DNA of 47,626 bases from a virus. The position numbers were made by a program, and so were the translations under genes. Location of the stretch: IMG/VR virus record IMGVR_UViG_3300042539_002592, positions 1 to 47,626 of that record, one strand, 5' to 3'. Positions 1 through 8,931 of the stretch are shown piece after piece (within the stretch, counting starts at the first letter, position 1; every line of letters starts with the position of its first letter). Below the pieces are notes generated by a model. The model saw only the letters and a list, made by a program, of their open reading frames with translations, had not been told where the DNA came from and did not search any database.

Positions 1-1147
1 TCGTCGCATCCGGGCCACTGTGCGAACTGGCGCAAACCTCGCGAAACGTGTGGGCAATCACGTCCGGATGCCGCAGCAAGGAGCGAAGTTGGTCCACCAC
101 GATCTTCTCGAGCTCGCCCGCGGGCAGTGATGGCAGTGAGCACTTCTTGTAGCCCGACTTTACCTTCTTGGAACAGGTGTAGTATCGATACTCTCGCCCG
201 TGGTTGTTCGTCCACGCGGGTAGAACCAGGCTGCCGCACTCGCCGCAGTAAACCAGACGACGCAACATGGCGAATCGTGTCGCCTGATGTTCGTGTGTGT
301 ACGTTCGGTTGGCAGCGAGAATCTTGCGGACCTGCTCAAACAGGTCTTCCGCAATAATCGCTTGATGCTCCGCTTGGTAACTGACACCCTTGTGAACGAT
401 TCGTCCGATGTACTTCGCGTCGGTGAGAATGTTGTAGACGCTGCGACCCGAGTAGAGATTTCCACCAAAGGTCTTGCCGGTCTTGGTGTTGTAGACCTTG
501 GAACGAATCCCCTCGCCGTTGAGCGTATCGGCGATCTTCTGGCAGGACTGAAGCTGCACGGCCAACTTGAAGATACGCCGCACCAGCTTGGCTTCGTGTT
601 CGTTGATGGCGTATCGCCGGTCGACAATATCTAGTCCGAGCTTGGGTTGCCCTCCGATGTACTTGCCTTGGCGGGCAGTGAGCAGCTTCTTGTCGCGGAT
701 CCGCTCGCCAATGATCTCCCGTTCGAATTGGGCGAATGAAAGAAGTATGTTGAGCGTTAAACGCCCCATCGATGTGGTCGTATTGAACTGCTGGGTGACC
801 GAGACGAACGAAACTTGGTATTCATCAAACAGTGCGATGAGCCTTGAAAAGTCCAACAACGATCGGCTCAAGCGGTCGACCTTGTAGACGACCACGCAAT
901 CGATTTTTCCGGCACGGATGTCGTCGATCAGCGCATTGAGGGCCGGTCGGTCCATGTTCCCGCCGGAGAATCCGCCGTCGTCGAAGCGGGTTGGCAGCAA
1001 CTTCCAGCCTTCGTGTACCTGTGACTGAACGTAGGCTTCGGCGGCGGCGCGCTGGGCATCGAGCGAATTGAAATCCTGGTCGAGTCCCTCTTCATGGCTT
1101 TTGCGCGTATAGATCGCGCAGCGGATCTTCTTTTTGTCGGCGATCAC
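1..1147 (-). CDS. Large serine recombinase (resolvase/integrase family), C-terminus cut by window edge
   Basis: Site-specific DNA recombinase that would cut and rejoin attachment sites through a catalytic serine. Reading from the GTG at 1147, the N-terminal catalytic domain shows YTRKSHEEG (catalytic Ser near residue 14), then VVYKVDRLSRS, and FAQFEREIIGERIRDK, all hallmarks of the resolvase fold. A recombinase domain follows (INEHEAKLVRRIF, YIGRIVHKG), then a zinc-ribbon region beginning LVYCGECGS. 382 codons are visible without a stop, so it belongs to the large serine recombinase class and continues left of the window. The GTG start overlaps the TGA stop of the upstream DUF2924 gene (GTGA), implying translational coupling. 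It is the only integrase-like gene seen, so it is the likely integrase of the adjacent phage-like element. Family assignment is very secure; the role is inferred from position. Confidence 0.93.
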   Translation of the reverse strand, partial: MIADKKKIRCAIYTRKSHEEGLDQDFNSLDAQRAAAEAYVQSQVHEGWKLLPTRFDDGGFSGGNMDRPALNALIDDIRAGKIDCVVVYKVDRLSRSLLDFSRLIALFDEYQVSFVSVTQQFNTTTSMGRLTLNILLSFAQFEREIIGERIRDKKLLTARQGKYIGGQPKLGLDIVDRRYAINEHEAKLVRRIFKLAVQLQSCQKIADTLNGEGIRSKVYNTKTGKTFGGNLYSGRSVYNILTDAKYIGRIVHKGVSYQAEHQAIIAEDLFEQVRKILAANRTYTHEHQATRFAMLRRLVYCGECGSLVLPAWTNNHGREYRYYTCSKKVKSGYKKCSLPSLPAGELEKIVVDQLRSLLRHPDVIAHTFREVCASSHSGPDAT

Positions 1148-1623
1148 TTTACATCACCTTTCTTACTGCTAGGTTGCAAGCCGAAAAAGCGACGACCATT
1201 GATATGGCGACCGGTGATGGCGCGAGAGATTGCACTGAGGCTGCGATACTTCTTGCTTTGAAAGACAAACCCATCCTCTTGAACGATGACCTCGTAACGC
1301 TCGCCGTGCCAATCGCGAAGCAGCCTCGTCCCCAGCTGCAGCGTTGTTTTCTCTCGTACCGTTTTCTTCTCGGCTTGCTTTGGATCCTTGGCCCAACTCG
1401 CCAGCTTTTCACGGGTCGACTTTGACAGCCCTCCGTAGGTCAATTCCTGCACTCGGTAAGCGAGGCGACGAACCAGATACTGCTTTGACAAGTTGGCGGG
1501 ATCGCGTCCGAAAAGATCAACCCATTTCTTACGAAGCTCATTCAGCGACATCCGCTGAATCTCATTGATCTGGCGGAGCACACTGTGACCTGCCTTGCCT
1601 GATTGTTTCTGTTTCTCAACCAT
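1144..1623 (-). CDS. DUF2924 protein, recombinase partner
   Basis: Small basic protein of 159 aa. The C-terminal half carries the DUF2924 signature: LGTRLLRDWHGERYEV, then YRSLSAISRAITG and NGRRFFGL. No biochemical role is known to me for this family. It typically sits directly upstream of serine recombinases in prophages, so an accessory role in recombination or its control is an inference. The ATG at 1623 is preferred over upstream in-frame starts because a strong GGAGGAAAAGA ribosome binding site sits immediately before it. The stop overlaps the recombinase start by four bases (GTGA), so the two are almost certainly co-translated. Confidence 0.9.
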   Translation of the reverse strand: MVEKQKQSGKAGHSVLRQINEIQRMSLNELRKKWVDLFGRDPANLSKQYLVRRLAYRVQELTYGGLSKSTREKLASWAKDPKQAEKKTVREKTTLQLGTRLLRDWHGERYEVIVQEDGFVFQSKKYRSLSAISRAITGRHINGRRFFGLQPSSKKGDVK

Positions 1624-1695
1624 TCTTTTCCTCCATAGAAAACGTGAGCCAATCTCGAACACGGGGACACAGTGAGCCTCGTTTTGGAGGAAAGA

Positions 1696-1854
1696 TCAAG
1701 GCTCTTTTGAGCAACTCTGGGGCTCATTCGTTGAGGATTCCTGACCTGAAGATGCGGCGTCCAGGAGCCTGATCATGCCTTTCGCGAGAATGCTGGCCAG
1801 CTCATGTATTCGTTCATCGCGACTTAGTTTGTTGGGTTCCGTGAATTTCGCCAT
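1696..1854 (-). CDS. Small helical protein upstream of the recombinase pair
   Basis: 52-aa protein beginning MAKFTEPNKL with a helical core DERIHELASILAKGMIRLL and a polar, Ser/Gln-rich tail. Similar short proteins with an 'ERxxELAxILAxGxxRL' core commonly sit just upstream of DUF2924 and serine recombinase genes, which supports it being real; this is from memory, not a search. No enzymatic motif is visible. A 72-bp gap separates it from the DUF2924 gene on the same strand, so the three probably form one operon. The function is unknown; a recombination directionality or regulatory role is only a guess. Confidence 0.62.
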   Translation of the reverse strand: MAKFTEPNKLSRDERIHELASILAKGMIRLLDAASSGQESSTNEPQSCSKEP

Positions 1855-2211
1855 GGTCGCGTCCGTACAAACGCCCACAACGAGTTCCGCTTCGCGGTAG
1901 CATCGCCGTCTGACAACTGGGAAAGGGTGTTCGCCTATTTCTGAACTACCCGGTGGCGACCCGTGCTGACGGATACCAGGCAATTTTTCTGCCCGGCGAA
2001 AGCCTGTATTTAGGCGCGAGCACATGTAGCCCGACTAAAATCGGAGCAACGCCAACCCTATCCCCAGGCGTTTTCCGCCAGCGCCTGGCGTTAAAGATCC
2101 GCGAGATTAACGATTTAAAACGGGACCTTCAACCGATCGCCGGCACTTACACCCTGCGAAAGCAGCATTCAATTTGGAAGAAGTTCTCGGAAAAGCGTGT
2201 ACTCCACTCCT
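1855..2211. other. Intergenic gap between DUF499 gene and recombinase module
   Basis: 357 bp with no convincing gene. It holds overlapping inverted repeats: CCAGGCG (2064-2070) with CGCCTGG (2082-2088), and a tighter CGCCAG/CTGGCG hairpin with a 3-nt loop at 2076-2090 followed by TTAAAGATC. This could be a weak terminator at the end of the minus-strand defence operon or a protein-binding site. No T-tract follows on the minus strand, so a classical terminator is not supported. The promoter of the recombinase module should also lie here but I cannot identify it. Confidence 0.45.
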
Positions 2212-5200
2212 CTACTTAAGTTCGAAACCTTCCTTGACTTCCTTGAGTATGAAATTGACGCTAGCGACCGAGTCTGAATTGGGTGCTGTATTGCCGTCAC
2301 CCAGCTCAACTCGCACGCGGAATACTAGCGGCATGTTGGACTTGTTTTTTATTTCCAACAATTGCGGTATCAAATCGGCCAGGTCTTGAACCTCAGACGG
2401 TTCCAGTTCTGCCTGCGCCACAAGTGTCTTTGATCCGGCGGTAGGACCTCCGCCAAAACTGCCACTAGTGCCCGCGCCTGTAGCGCCGGCCCCGCCGGCA
2501 GCAGCAGCAGCAGCAGCAGCAGTTGTAGCGACCTTGATTTTCACCGTTTGTGCGGACGGCATTTCGCACGGCCAAGCGGCTGAGCCTTCATCGAGCGTGA
2601 TGAATCGCGCTTGAAGTGAGCCACCGATGACATCCCGCACCGTCTTCCAGGGCAGTGTATGTCCTGCCTGTTGAGTTAGCGCCGTGGCAATAGCTAAAGC
2701 GTTCGAAGATTCATCCTTCCATGCATTCGGTAAGGTTTCCGGCAGGATTGCAGCGGCGGCGATGTTTGTCGGCGGAATTCTCAATTTAGCTACTGTGGTC
2801 AAAACGCCTGCGGGAATGGGCTCGGCCAATAGGCTCGCTGGACCCGAAAGCAGCCAAACCTTGCCGTCGACTACGGCTTGGCCGATGGCCGCTTCGACGA
2901 CTTGGGCTGACGCCTTGGGAATCGGCACCGGCTCGTTAAACCCCCCCTTATCGACCTGGACAACCTTAGTGCCGTTGAAGTAGTCCATCACATTTTGGAC
3001 CATGATTTCGTCAGCAGGCCAGAGGTCAGGGAGCGATTTAGCCGCGAGGAGGTCGCCCGCGATTTCCCCAAGCTCGGCGGCTTCGGGCAGCACAAGTTCC
3101 ATCGCAGGGTCATTCAGAGCGGCGGCGTCTGGCCGCGTGCGCCACCATGTGCGGAACGTGCGGTCGGGCCGGGTGAGCTTGAGGACGAATGTCCCCTGCA
3201 CGCAACCTTCGACCAGCGTTTCCACAATGGCCTGGGATTTGAGCATCTTCGGCAAGTGCGGCAATTGTGCGAAAGCCCCAGCCAAATCCTTTACGCGCCG
3301 ACTGGTTTCGCCCCCTTTCCACAGGCTATACGGACCACCCGGCAAAAGTGCTTCCGCCGTGATCGCAGTGTCCTGTACACGCGAACTTGTGCACTTCTTT
3401 ATCGTCTCGAAGTGCGGTTCGTCGCTGACGGTGATTTTGAATGCATGCACATCGTCATCCTTTGAAACGGTGACGACGATACAGTACGCCTGACGAATGG
3501 ACTCGGGCACTCGCGCTTTGGCCTTGTCGATGTAGAGCTTAAGCGTCTGCAACCGCGCAACATCGACCGATCCCTTCTGCTGCCTTTCCTCATCATTCTT
3601 CGGCGTCAAGTCGTCCAATACCTTTTCCCATGCCATGTGGTCGAGCACGCGGGCCTCTGCTGCGCTGATCCCATCCTTGGATGGCGCGAGCAGCAAGACC
3701 GCATTGCGGAACACCCGCGGCTTATCTGGTCCACTCGTTTCGTCGAGGATTCGTTTTGCTTCGGGACTGGGCTTGCCGGAATCGGAGGCGGCGCTGGGCA
3801 AGAGCACCCCGTAATGAAACAGCCCGTCGTCTTCGATGTCCTTCGGCTTCGTTGGCAGCGTGTGAACACGCACCCCCGATGCCGAGGCACCGCTGGTCAA
3901 TGTCTTCAACTTGCCAATCTCTTCAATTAGCCTCGCTTTGACCACGTCAGGTTGAATATGCGACGCGGCGGCCGACTGCATCTGATTTAGGTTCGGTCGA
4001 TTACCAAGCCGCCACTCCGGCCGCAGTTGGTTTTCCTTCTCTGGCTTGTGCTCATCATCTAGCCATGAGCTATTATTCGACCACCGGACAAGGCCTTTCT
4101 CCAACTCGATCTTGTCCGGTCGGCAAGGACCGATCAGTAAAAATAAATCACGGGTCTTTGCGCTGCGACCAGTCGGCTGCGAGTGCAAAAAGGTCGCCAT
4201 CACCGCTTGTTCAATCTCACGCAGTTTCAATCCAATCGACTCGGATTGTACCCGTTTCGCTGCGGCCAGTTCGTTTTCCAAAATACCAGTCCAACGCGTC
4301 GCTTGGCCATCGGATACAATAGTATTCGCGATTGAAACCAACTCGCGGGCCGCTTCAGATAGCCCTTCTTGTTTCTGCTCATTCAAGAACACGCCTGGAC
4401 CGACCAAGGGACTATCATCCCATTTTTCTGCCTCACGTAATGCCAAAGCGAAGGTGCGTAATACACCGCGAGTTTTCTGAAAACGTTCAATTCCTGACGC
4501 CCACTTGGAATAGAACACTTCCGTCAATTCTGGATGGAATGGAAAGCTTTTTATGTAGCGTTCCTCGGCTGCGGAACCTTGTTTGGCTGTCTGGTCATCA
4601 AGACTAGAAATCCCTTTGATCGCGGCGATGACGTGTTGTGGCCAGGTTCCGCGATGTTTCACAGACTCGGGATCAAACAGACGACGTCGAAGCACCTCAG
4701 CCACGTCATCCTTCTCAACTGGTTGTACTACCGCATCTTGTTGCCGCATGAAGATGTTTTTAAGTTCCGCAAGGATTAGTTTACCAAGCTGGTCAGCTTC
4801 GTCCTCTGGTCGCGTTGACAGCAACGATGCGACGATGCAACACCGCTCGACTTTGGCGGTAGCCTGCGTCAGGCACTGAAAGAAAGCAGTCAAGTAATCC
4901 AGCCACCCTCGATCCGCATGCACCTTCACTTTTGCATACATCAAAACCTCATCGAGTAGGATGAGCGTACCGAGGTTGGCCATCAACGGAATCGAAAGCA
5001 GGTCCGTTAGCGTGTTTTCTGCAGGAGGTGTGCTGCGCTCTTCTGCCTTCCCTTCGGAATGCATCACTTTTAACCCATCATCGCCAGCGATTTGGTATGC
5101 CAACACGCTCCAAGGCTGCTTTAATCGGCGCACCGTGCCATCGGGACCACGCACCTCCATCCCTGTTTCAACGTCGAGTTTGTCGAAGCACAATGCCGCA

Positions 5201-5592
5201 ACGCGAGCTTGCGGGGGCGTCTGGCCGATCGAAGCCTTGAACTCGCCAACCGCGGGAAGATCGGGCAATTTCGCGGGATCATGCACCAAGTGACGCATAG
5301 TTATGAGCGTGTGAGTTTTGCCGCCCCCATAGGTCAACTCGAGCTGACGTACAGCCTTGTCATTCTTCCCGGCCAAACGCAAGACAACGTCCCGCACGAG
5401 ATTGCGCAGGTTTTCAGTCGCATAGGTCAGCGTGAAAAACTCATCAGGGTTTTCATAGATCGGCCGCTTGCCGTTCTGCATCATGACCTCGTAGAGGTCG
5501 GCCGCAAACATGTGCAACGGCAATTCGCCTGATTTTAAATCGTCGCGCAATCTCACGACCTGGTGCCAAGGTTTCCAAGATAGTTTTGCCAT
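2212..5592 (-). CDS. DUF499-family ATPase of an Hma-like defence operon
   Basis: Large AAA-like ATPase, 1126 aa, third gene of the helicase-methylase-ATPase operon. The Walker A is the family-typical GGGKTH form (ELTYGGGKTHTL, residues 85-96) and Walker B is TLILLDEVLMYAK (about 209-221). The long remainder has no catalytic motif I recognise. Near the C-terminus an Ala/Gly-rich stretch, partly from a GCA microsatellite at about 2499-2522, separates a small last domain that begins near SKTLVAQAELEPSEV. DUF499 proteins recur in defence islands next to DUF1156 methyltransferases; their exact action is not established. The ATG at 5592 has AAGGAAA upstream. 57 bp separate it from the methyltransferase gene, so it is probably in the same transcript. 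ATP-driven remodelling or DNA translocation during anti-phage defence is an inference. Confidence 0.88.
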   Translation of the reverse strand: MAKLSWKPWHQVVRLRDDLKSGELPLHMFAADLYEVMMQNGKRPIYENPDEFFTLTYATENLRNLVRDVVLRLAGKNDKAVRQLELTYGGGKTHTLITMRHLVHDPAKLPDLPAVGEFKASIGQTPPQARVAALCFDKLDVETGMEVRGPDGTVRRLKQPWSVLAYQIAGDDGLKVMHSEGKAEERSTPPAENTLTDLLSIPLMANLGTLILLDEVLMYAKVKVHADRGWLDYLTAFFQCLTQATAKVERCCIVASLLSTRPEDEADQLGKLILAELKNIFMRQQDAVVQPVEKDDVAEVLRRRLFDPESVKHRGTWPQHVIAAIKGISSLDDQTAKQGSAAEERYIKSFPFHPELTEVFYSKWASGIERFQKTRGVLRTFALALREAEKWDDSPLVGPGVFLNEQKQEGLSEAARELVSIANTIVSDGQATRWTGILENELAAAKRVQSESIGLKLREIEQAVMATFLHSQPTGRSAKTRDLFLLIGPCRPDKIELEKGLVRWSNNSSWLDDEHKPEKENQLRPEWRLGNRPNLNQMQSAAASHIQPDVVKARLIEEIGKLKTLTSGASASGVRVHTLPTKPKDIEDDGLFHYGVLLPSAASDSGKPSPEAKRILDETSGPDKPRVFRNAVLLLAPSKDGISAAEARVLDHMAWEKVLDDLTPKNDEERQQKGSVDVARLQTLKLYIDKAKARVPESIRQAYCIVVTVSKDDDVHAFKITVSDEPHFETIKKCTSSRVQDTAITAEALLPGGPYSLWKGGETSRRVKDLAGAFAQLPHLPKMLKSQAIVETLVEGCVQGTFVLKLTRPDRTFRTWWRTRPDAAALNDPAMELVLPEAAELGEIAGDLLAAKSLPDLWPADEIMVQNVMDYFNGTKVVQVDKGGFNEPVPIPKASAQVVEAAIGQAVVDGKVWLLSGPASLLAEPIPAGVLTTVAKLRIPPTNIAAAAILPETLPNAWKDESSNALAIATALTQQAGHTLPWKTVRDVIGGSLQARFITLDEGSAAWPCEMPSAQTVKIKVATTAAAAAAAAGGAGATGAGTSGSFGGGPTAGSKTLVAQAELEPSEVQDLADLIPQLLEIKNKSNMPLVFRVRVELGDGNTAPNSDSVASVNFILKEVKEGFELK
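2499..2522. repeat. GCA trinucleotide microsatellite inside the DUF499 gene
   Basis: About eight uninterrupted GCA units encode a poly-Ala run in the linker before the last domain of the DUF499 ATPase. Copy changes would add or remove whole alanines without shifting the frame, so it could vary linker length but not switch the gene off. Confidence 0.85.
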
Positions 5593-5649
5593 GGTGATTT
5601 CCTTAATTTCGGATCCCGACGCTTAGCCGGTAGTGACTTGTGTTTAGGT

Positions 5650-8600
5650 CTATGTTAATTCGTCTTCGCCAAACGGCAGTTCGGGGCCACGATCTCGGAT
5701 CGCTCCCTTGGCACCAATATGATTGCTAATGCTTTCGAGCAGCGAACGCTCGTTGTCCGACGAAAGCTCAATGAGCGATTGCACAACTCGCTTAAACAGC
5801 TCGTTGCGGCGCAGCGCATGCTGGTCGAGGAACTCATCGACCTTCTGCACATCGCCGTCTTTCCAGAGGTGCATCGTGCGGTGAACGCGGTCGATCAAAG
5901 GCACGGCTTTGCCTGCGGGTGCTTCATAACCCATATTCTTGCCGCGTCGTTGGCTCCAGGTTTTGAGCTTGACCTTACTTCCGCCACCCGTCTCATCTGC
6001 ATCTTCGGCATCCCCTTCGGAGTTGTCTCCGTCGTCGCCAACGCTGAGGTCATCGAGCGAAGATTCATCACTGCCAGCGTGCGCCAAGATGTCCCACGTC
6101 TTGTCCAGTTCTCCATCCGACAGGCCGCAAGCGGTGGCGTAAAGAATGCACGCACCGATAGGCGCATCTTCCAAACCGAAATCGTGCCTGTGTAGTAGGT
6201 AGTAGGCGGAGACCTCATCGAGCCGATCGGCTGCGGCCATGTCTACCCCCTGCTCGCCGGATAATACTTGACCGACGATGTAATCGACCACCATGCGGCG
6301 GACGTGGTTGAGAAACTCGCCGACGCCCATTGTAGCATTGGGTTCGTTTGCCTTGCGCACGACGGGGTGTTTACTATACGCCTCCATCGCGGGCCCGGTT
6401 GCCGCCCAAACGAAGTCTGGCCCGCGAATACCGGCATCCCAAAACTCTCGTAACATTAAAGCGACGCTAGTTCGCATGTCCTCAAGGACACTGTGGTCCC
6501 ACCCAGCCCGCGCAACTGCAGAACGTTTTTTGCATACAAGCCAAACAGAAGAAGCTAAGGCCGCCGACCCGAGAGATCGCACACGAGCAGTTCGTTCCGT
6601 CTGTATAGGCCACGAACCGTCGACAGTGAAACCTGCCCGGATGATAGCCGATACCAATGTCTCCCATGCGTCAGGTTGCTTATTGGCGAAGACGATAACG
6701 AGTCGCCCCTCAGGCTTTAGTGCTGCCGCGCATTGAACAAAGACTCTAGCCATTCCGTCTTCATAAGTTTGCTTACTAATTAGCGCATTCAGTCCATGAC
6801 GACTAGAGTCGTCGATTAATTCGCCGTCGTTACTTCCGTGATCCCATTTTGGCGACAATGGTTGCGAGAAAGAGTCGTCGATGGTTGAGGACAATCCGTT
6901 TAAAGAACGACGCAACCAAATATAAAAGAAATCCATCAAATCAGAGTATGGAATAGCGTCATAATATGGGGGATCCGTAACGATTGCATCGAAAGTCGTG
7001 TCGGACGCCTTCATAGCTGACTGGTTAGTGATTGTCGGCGTTGGCGAACTTGCAGCAGCCACCAAGTTATGATCAATAACCATCGCCACCCAATTCAACG
7101 CACCAGCATATCCACCACCAGTTGCTGCCAAAAGGCTTGTTTCGGCAAAGTCCCACGTAATCGACAATGCAAATCGAGCGAAGGTACTTCGAATGGCTTC
7201 TAGTCCCATGATCCAACTGCATGTAGCGCTGCTGTAGTCTGCTGTTTTGTCTAGCGTGAGCGACAAGTACGCTGAAATAGCTTCAATCCACTCATCCGGA
7301 TATTGAAGGGTTGCCAATTGATCGCGAACCGCGCGAGACTTGGTGACGAATGTTCCAAGCGACACTAGTTGGCGCGATGTGAACAAGTCCCGCCACTTCA
7401 TCAGTCCATAACCTTGGACGCCGAACGCGCGTCCAGCGCCTGATCCTCCACCTTTTGGCGTCGGTTCATCTGGTACGCCAAACGGAACGTCTTTGAATGC
7501 GTCTGCTACTTGCGACTGGTCGAGTGTGGCGACTTTGATCTCCAGTGGCGTCGGCACTCGGTAAGCTTTGGTTTCTGGGGTTTCAACTACAACAGCAGTC
7601 ATTGTCGTATCGAGCCTGTTCGCCACTCCTTCGACTCGAATGTCTTCCATCGTCATGATCGTTGGGCAGCACGGGCATTTCGTCCCAGCCCGACTCATCG
7701 TGCCGGCACCGACGCGTTTGTCATGTTCACGCTTTTGCGCGGGATTACCTCCTTTGAGCGGCACATTCGTCTCAACGCCGAATTTCACACCAGTGGAATC
7801 TGGATTCGGTTCCATTGTTAGCAAGACCCGCTTGTTTGCTTTCTTACAAAGCCAACGAGTTTTAAGCAGCGGAATCCTTGCGCGACAATTCTTGCAGGTC
7901 ACGGTTCGTGCCCAGAGATACGCCACGGTCGGCTTGGCCACCCAGCGCGGGTTGCGCTTATCTTCTAAATATTCCTCTGTAAACTCTGAATTGAGTGATT
8001 CAATGTCGGCCGTGCCATCATTTTTAAGTGCGACGATTCGCATTGGCTGATGTTCGTATGCGACCTTGTCCTTCTTTAGCGGTTCGAAGTCTGCGTAGGT
8101 AGGGTAGTACTTGGAAAGTTCCTGGCGAGCATTGCTGAGCACCGACTGGCCCCAAGCGCGGACATGCCAAGCTAAGTTGGCCTGGAGTTCATTCTCGTCA
8201 TCGTCGGCATCTTCGAGGAACTGAAAGCTTGCTTGGTCAAGCTTGTCATTCCATTTCGGCTTCTTTTTCAGTTGGTCATGCAATCGCTTGATCGCCGCTT
8301 TGATCTCCGCTTTCCCGTATCCTTTTGCCTTCTTGAAGAACTCCGACATGAAAGCGTCATCATGAAGGATGAATGCTGGCAATGTTCGGAGTTGACCAGC
8401 GAGCTTCTGCGGGTATTCCAGGGTGCATTTAAGGACAAACCATGCGACCGGATTAATATCCACCGCCGTTGACTCGCAGCCGAGTCGCATTGCTTCAAGT
8501 GGAATCGCTCCGCCACCAGAAAACGGATCGAGCACTCTGGGCGCGCGGCCACCGTACGCCTTGCGTATTTCGTCACGGAACCACTGGAGTTTCTCGGCGT

Positions 8601-8931
8601 TTTCCGCTTCCCGCCCCCAGTGCAGAATACCCCCGACTGTCTCCTCCTTGATTCGTTCCACAATCTGGCCATTGGGCATCTTCTTTTTCTCCGTCTTTTT
8701 GACGAGAGTGCCCGCGATCCTTTCACATAGTTCCTTGCGTCCCTCAGGGGTTCCAGGATCGGGCAGCAGAGTAGCGATCAGCGCCGCGCGGCACGCCGCC
8801 AACGGCCGCCGCGCCGGCCAAATGTGCAACGTCGAAATATGCCCGTGGCGGACGTTCTTTTCGTGAACTGCGTCCAAGGAAGTTTCCTTGAGCGGAAATG
8901 AGTGTTCGATAAGTCGTGAATGGTCAGTCAT
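5650..8931 (-). CDS. DUF1156 DNA methyltransferase of an Hma-like defence operon
   Basis: Putative adenine-specific DNA methyltransferase, 1093 aa. The N-terminal DUF1156 motif is clear (RHGHISTLHIWPARRPLAA, residues 28-46). The SAM-binding motif is VLDPFSGGGAIPLEAMRLG (about 134-152) and the catalytic motif is DPPYYDAIPYSD (about 650). Between them lies an insertion with two Cys pairs (CKNCRARIP and CPCCPTIM) that may bind zinc and could be the target recognition region. The length is typical of this family, much larger than a simple methylase. The start codon overlaps the helicase stop (TAATG), so translation is coupled. In systems of this gene content the methylase is expected to mark host DNA for self recognition; no partner restriction nuclease is obvious apart from the DUF3883 domain on the helicase. 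Confidence 0.9.
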   Translation of the reverse strand: MTDHSRLIEHSFPLKETSLDAVHEKNVRHGHISTLHIWPARRPLAACRAALIATLLPDPGTPEGRKELCERIAGTLVKKTEKKKMPNGQIVERIKEETVGGILHWGREAENAEKLQWFRDEIRKAYGGRAPRVLDPFSGGGAIPLEAMRLGCESTAVDINPVAWFVLKCTLEYPQKLAGQLRTLPAFILHDDAFMSEFFKKAKGYGKAEIKAAIKRLHDQLKKKPKWNDKLDQASFQFLEDADDDENELQANLAWHVRAWGQSVLSNARQELSKYYPTYADFEPLKKDKVAYEHQPMRIVALKNDGTADIESLNSEFTEEYLEDKRNPRWVAKPTVAYLWARTVTCKNCRARIPLLKTRWLCKKANKRVLLTMEPNPDSTGVKFGVETNVPLKGGNPAQKREHDKRVGAGTMSRAGTKCPCCPTIMTMEDIRVEGVANRLDTTMTAVVVETPETKAYRVPTPLEIKVATLDQSQVADAFKDVPFGVPDEPTPKGGGSGAGRAFGVQGYGLMKWRDLFTSRQLVSLGTFVTKSRAVRDQLATLQYPDEWIEAISAYLSLTLDKTADYSSATCSWIMGLEAIRSTFARFALSITWDFAETSLLAATGGGYAGALNWVAMVIDHNLVAAASSPTPTITNQSAMKASDTTFDAIVTDPPYYDAIPYSDLMDFFYIWLRRSLNGLSSTIDDSFSQPLSPKWDHGSNDGELIDDSSRHGLNALISKQTYEDGMARVFVQCAAALKPEGRLVIVFANKQPDAWETLVSAIIRAGFTVDGSWPIQTERTARVRSLGSAALASSVWLVCKKRSAVARAGWDHSVLEDMRTSVALMLREFWDAGIRGPDFVWAATGPAMEAYSKHPVVRKANEPNATMGVGEFLNHVRRMVVDYIVGQVLSGEQGVDMAAADRLDEVSAYYLLHRHDFGLEDAPIGACILYATACGLSDGELDKTWDILAHAGSDESSLDDLSVGDDGDNSEGDAEDADETGGGSKVKLKTWSQRRGKNMGYEAPAGKAVPLIDRVHRTMHLWKDGDVQKVDEFLDQHALRRNELFKRVVQSLIELSSDNERSLLESISNHIGAKGAIRDRGPELPFGEDELT

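Noticed and set aside
1953-2219. 88-codon plus-strand frame in the DUF499-recombinase gap
   Set aside because: No ribosome site, low similarity to any real protein by eye, and overlaps the end of the DUF499 gene.
2499-2522. GCA microsatellite as phase-variation switch of the DUF499 gene
   Set aside because: Triplet units cannot shift the frame, so it could vary a linker but not turn the gene on or off.
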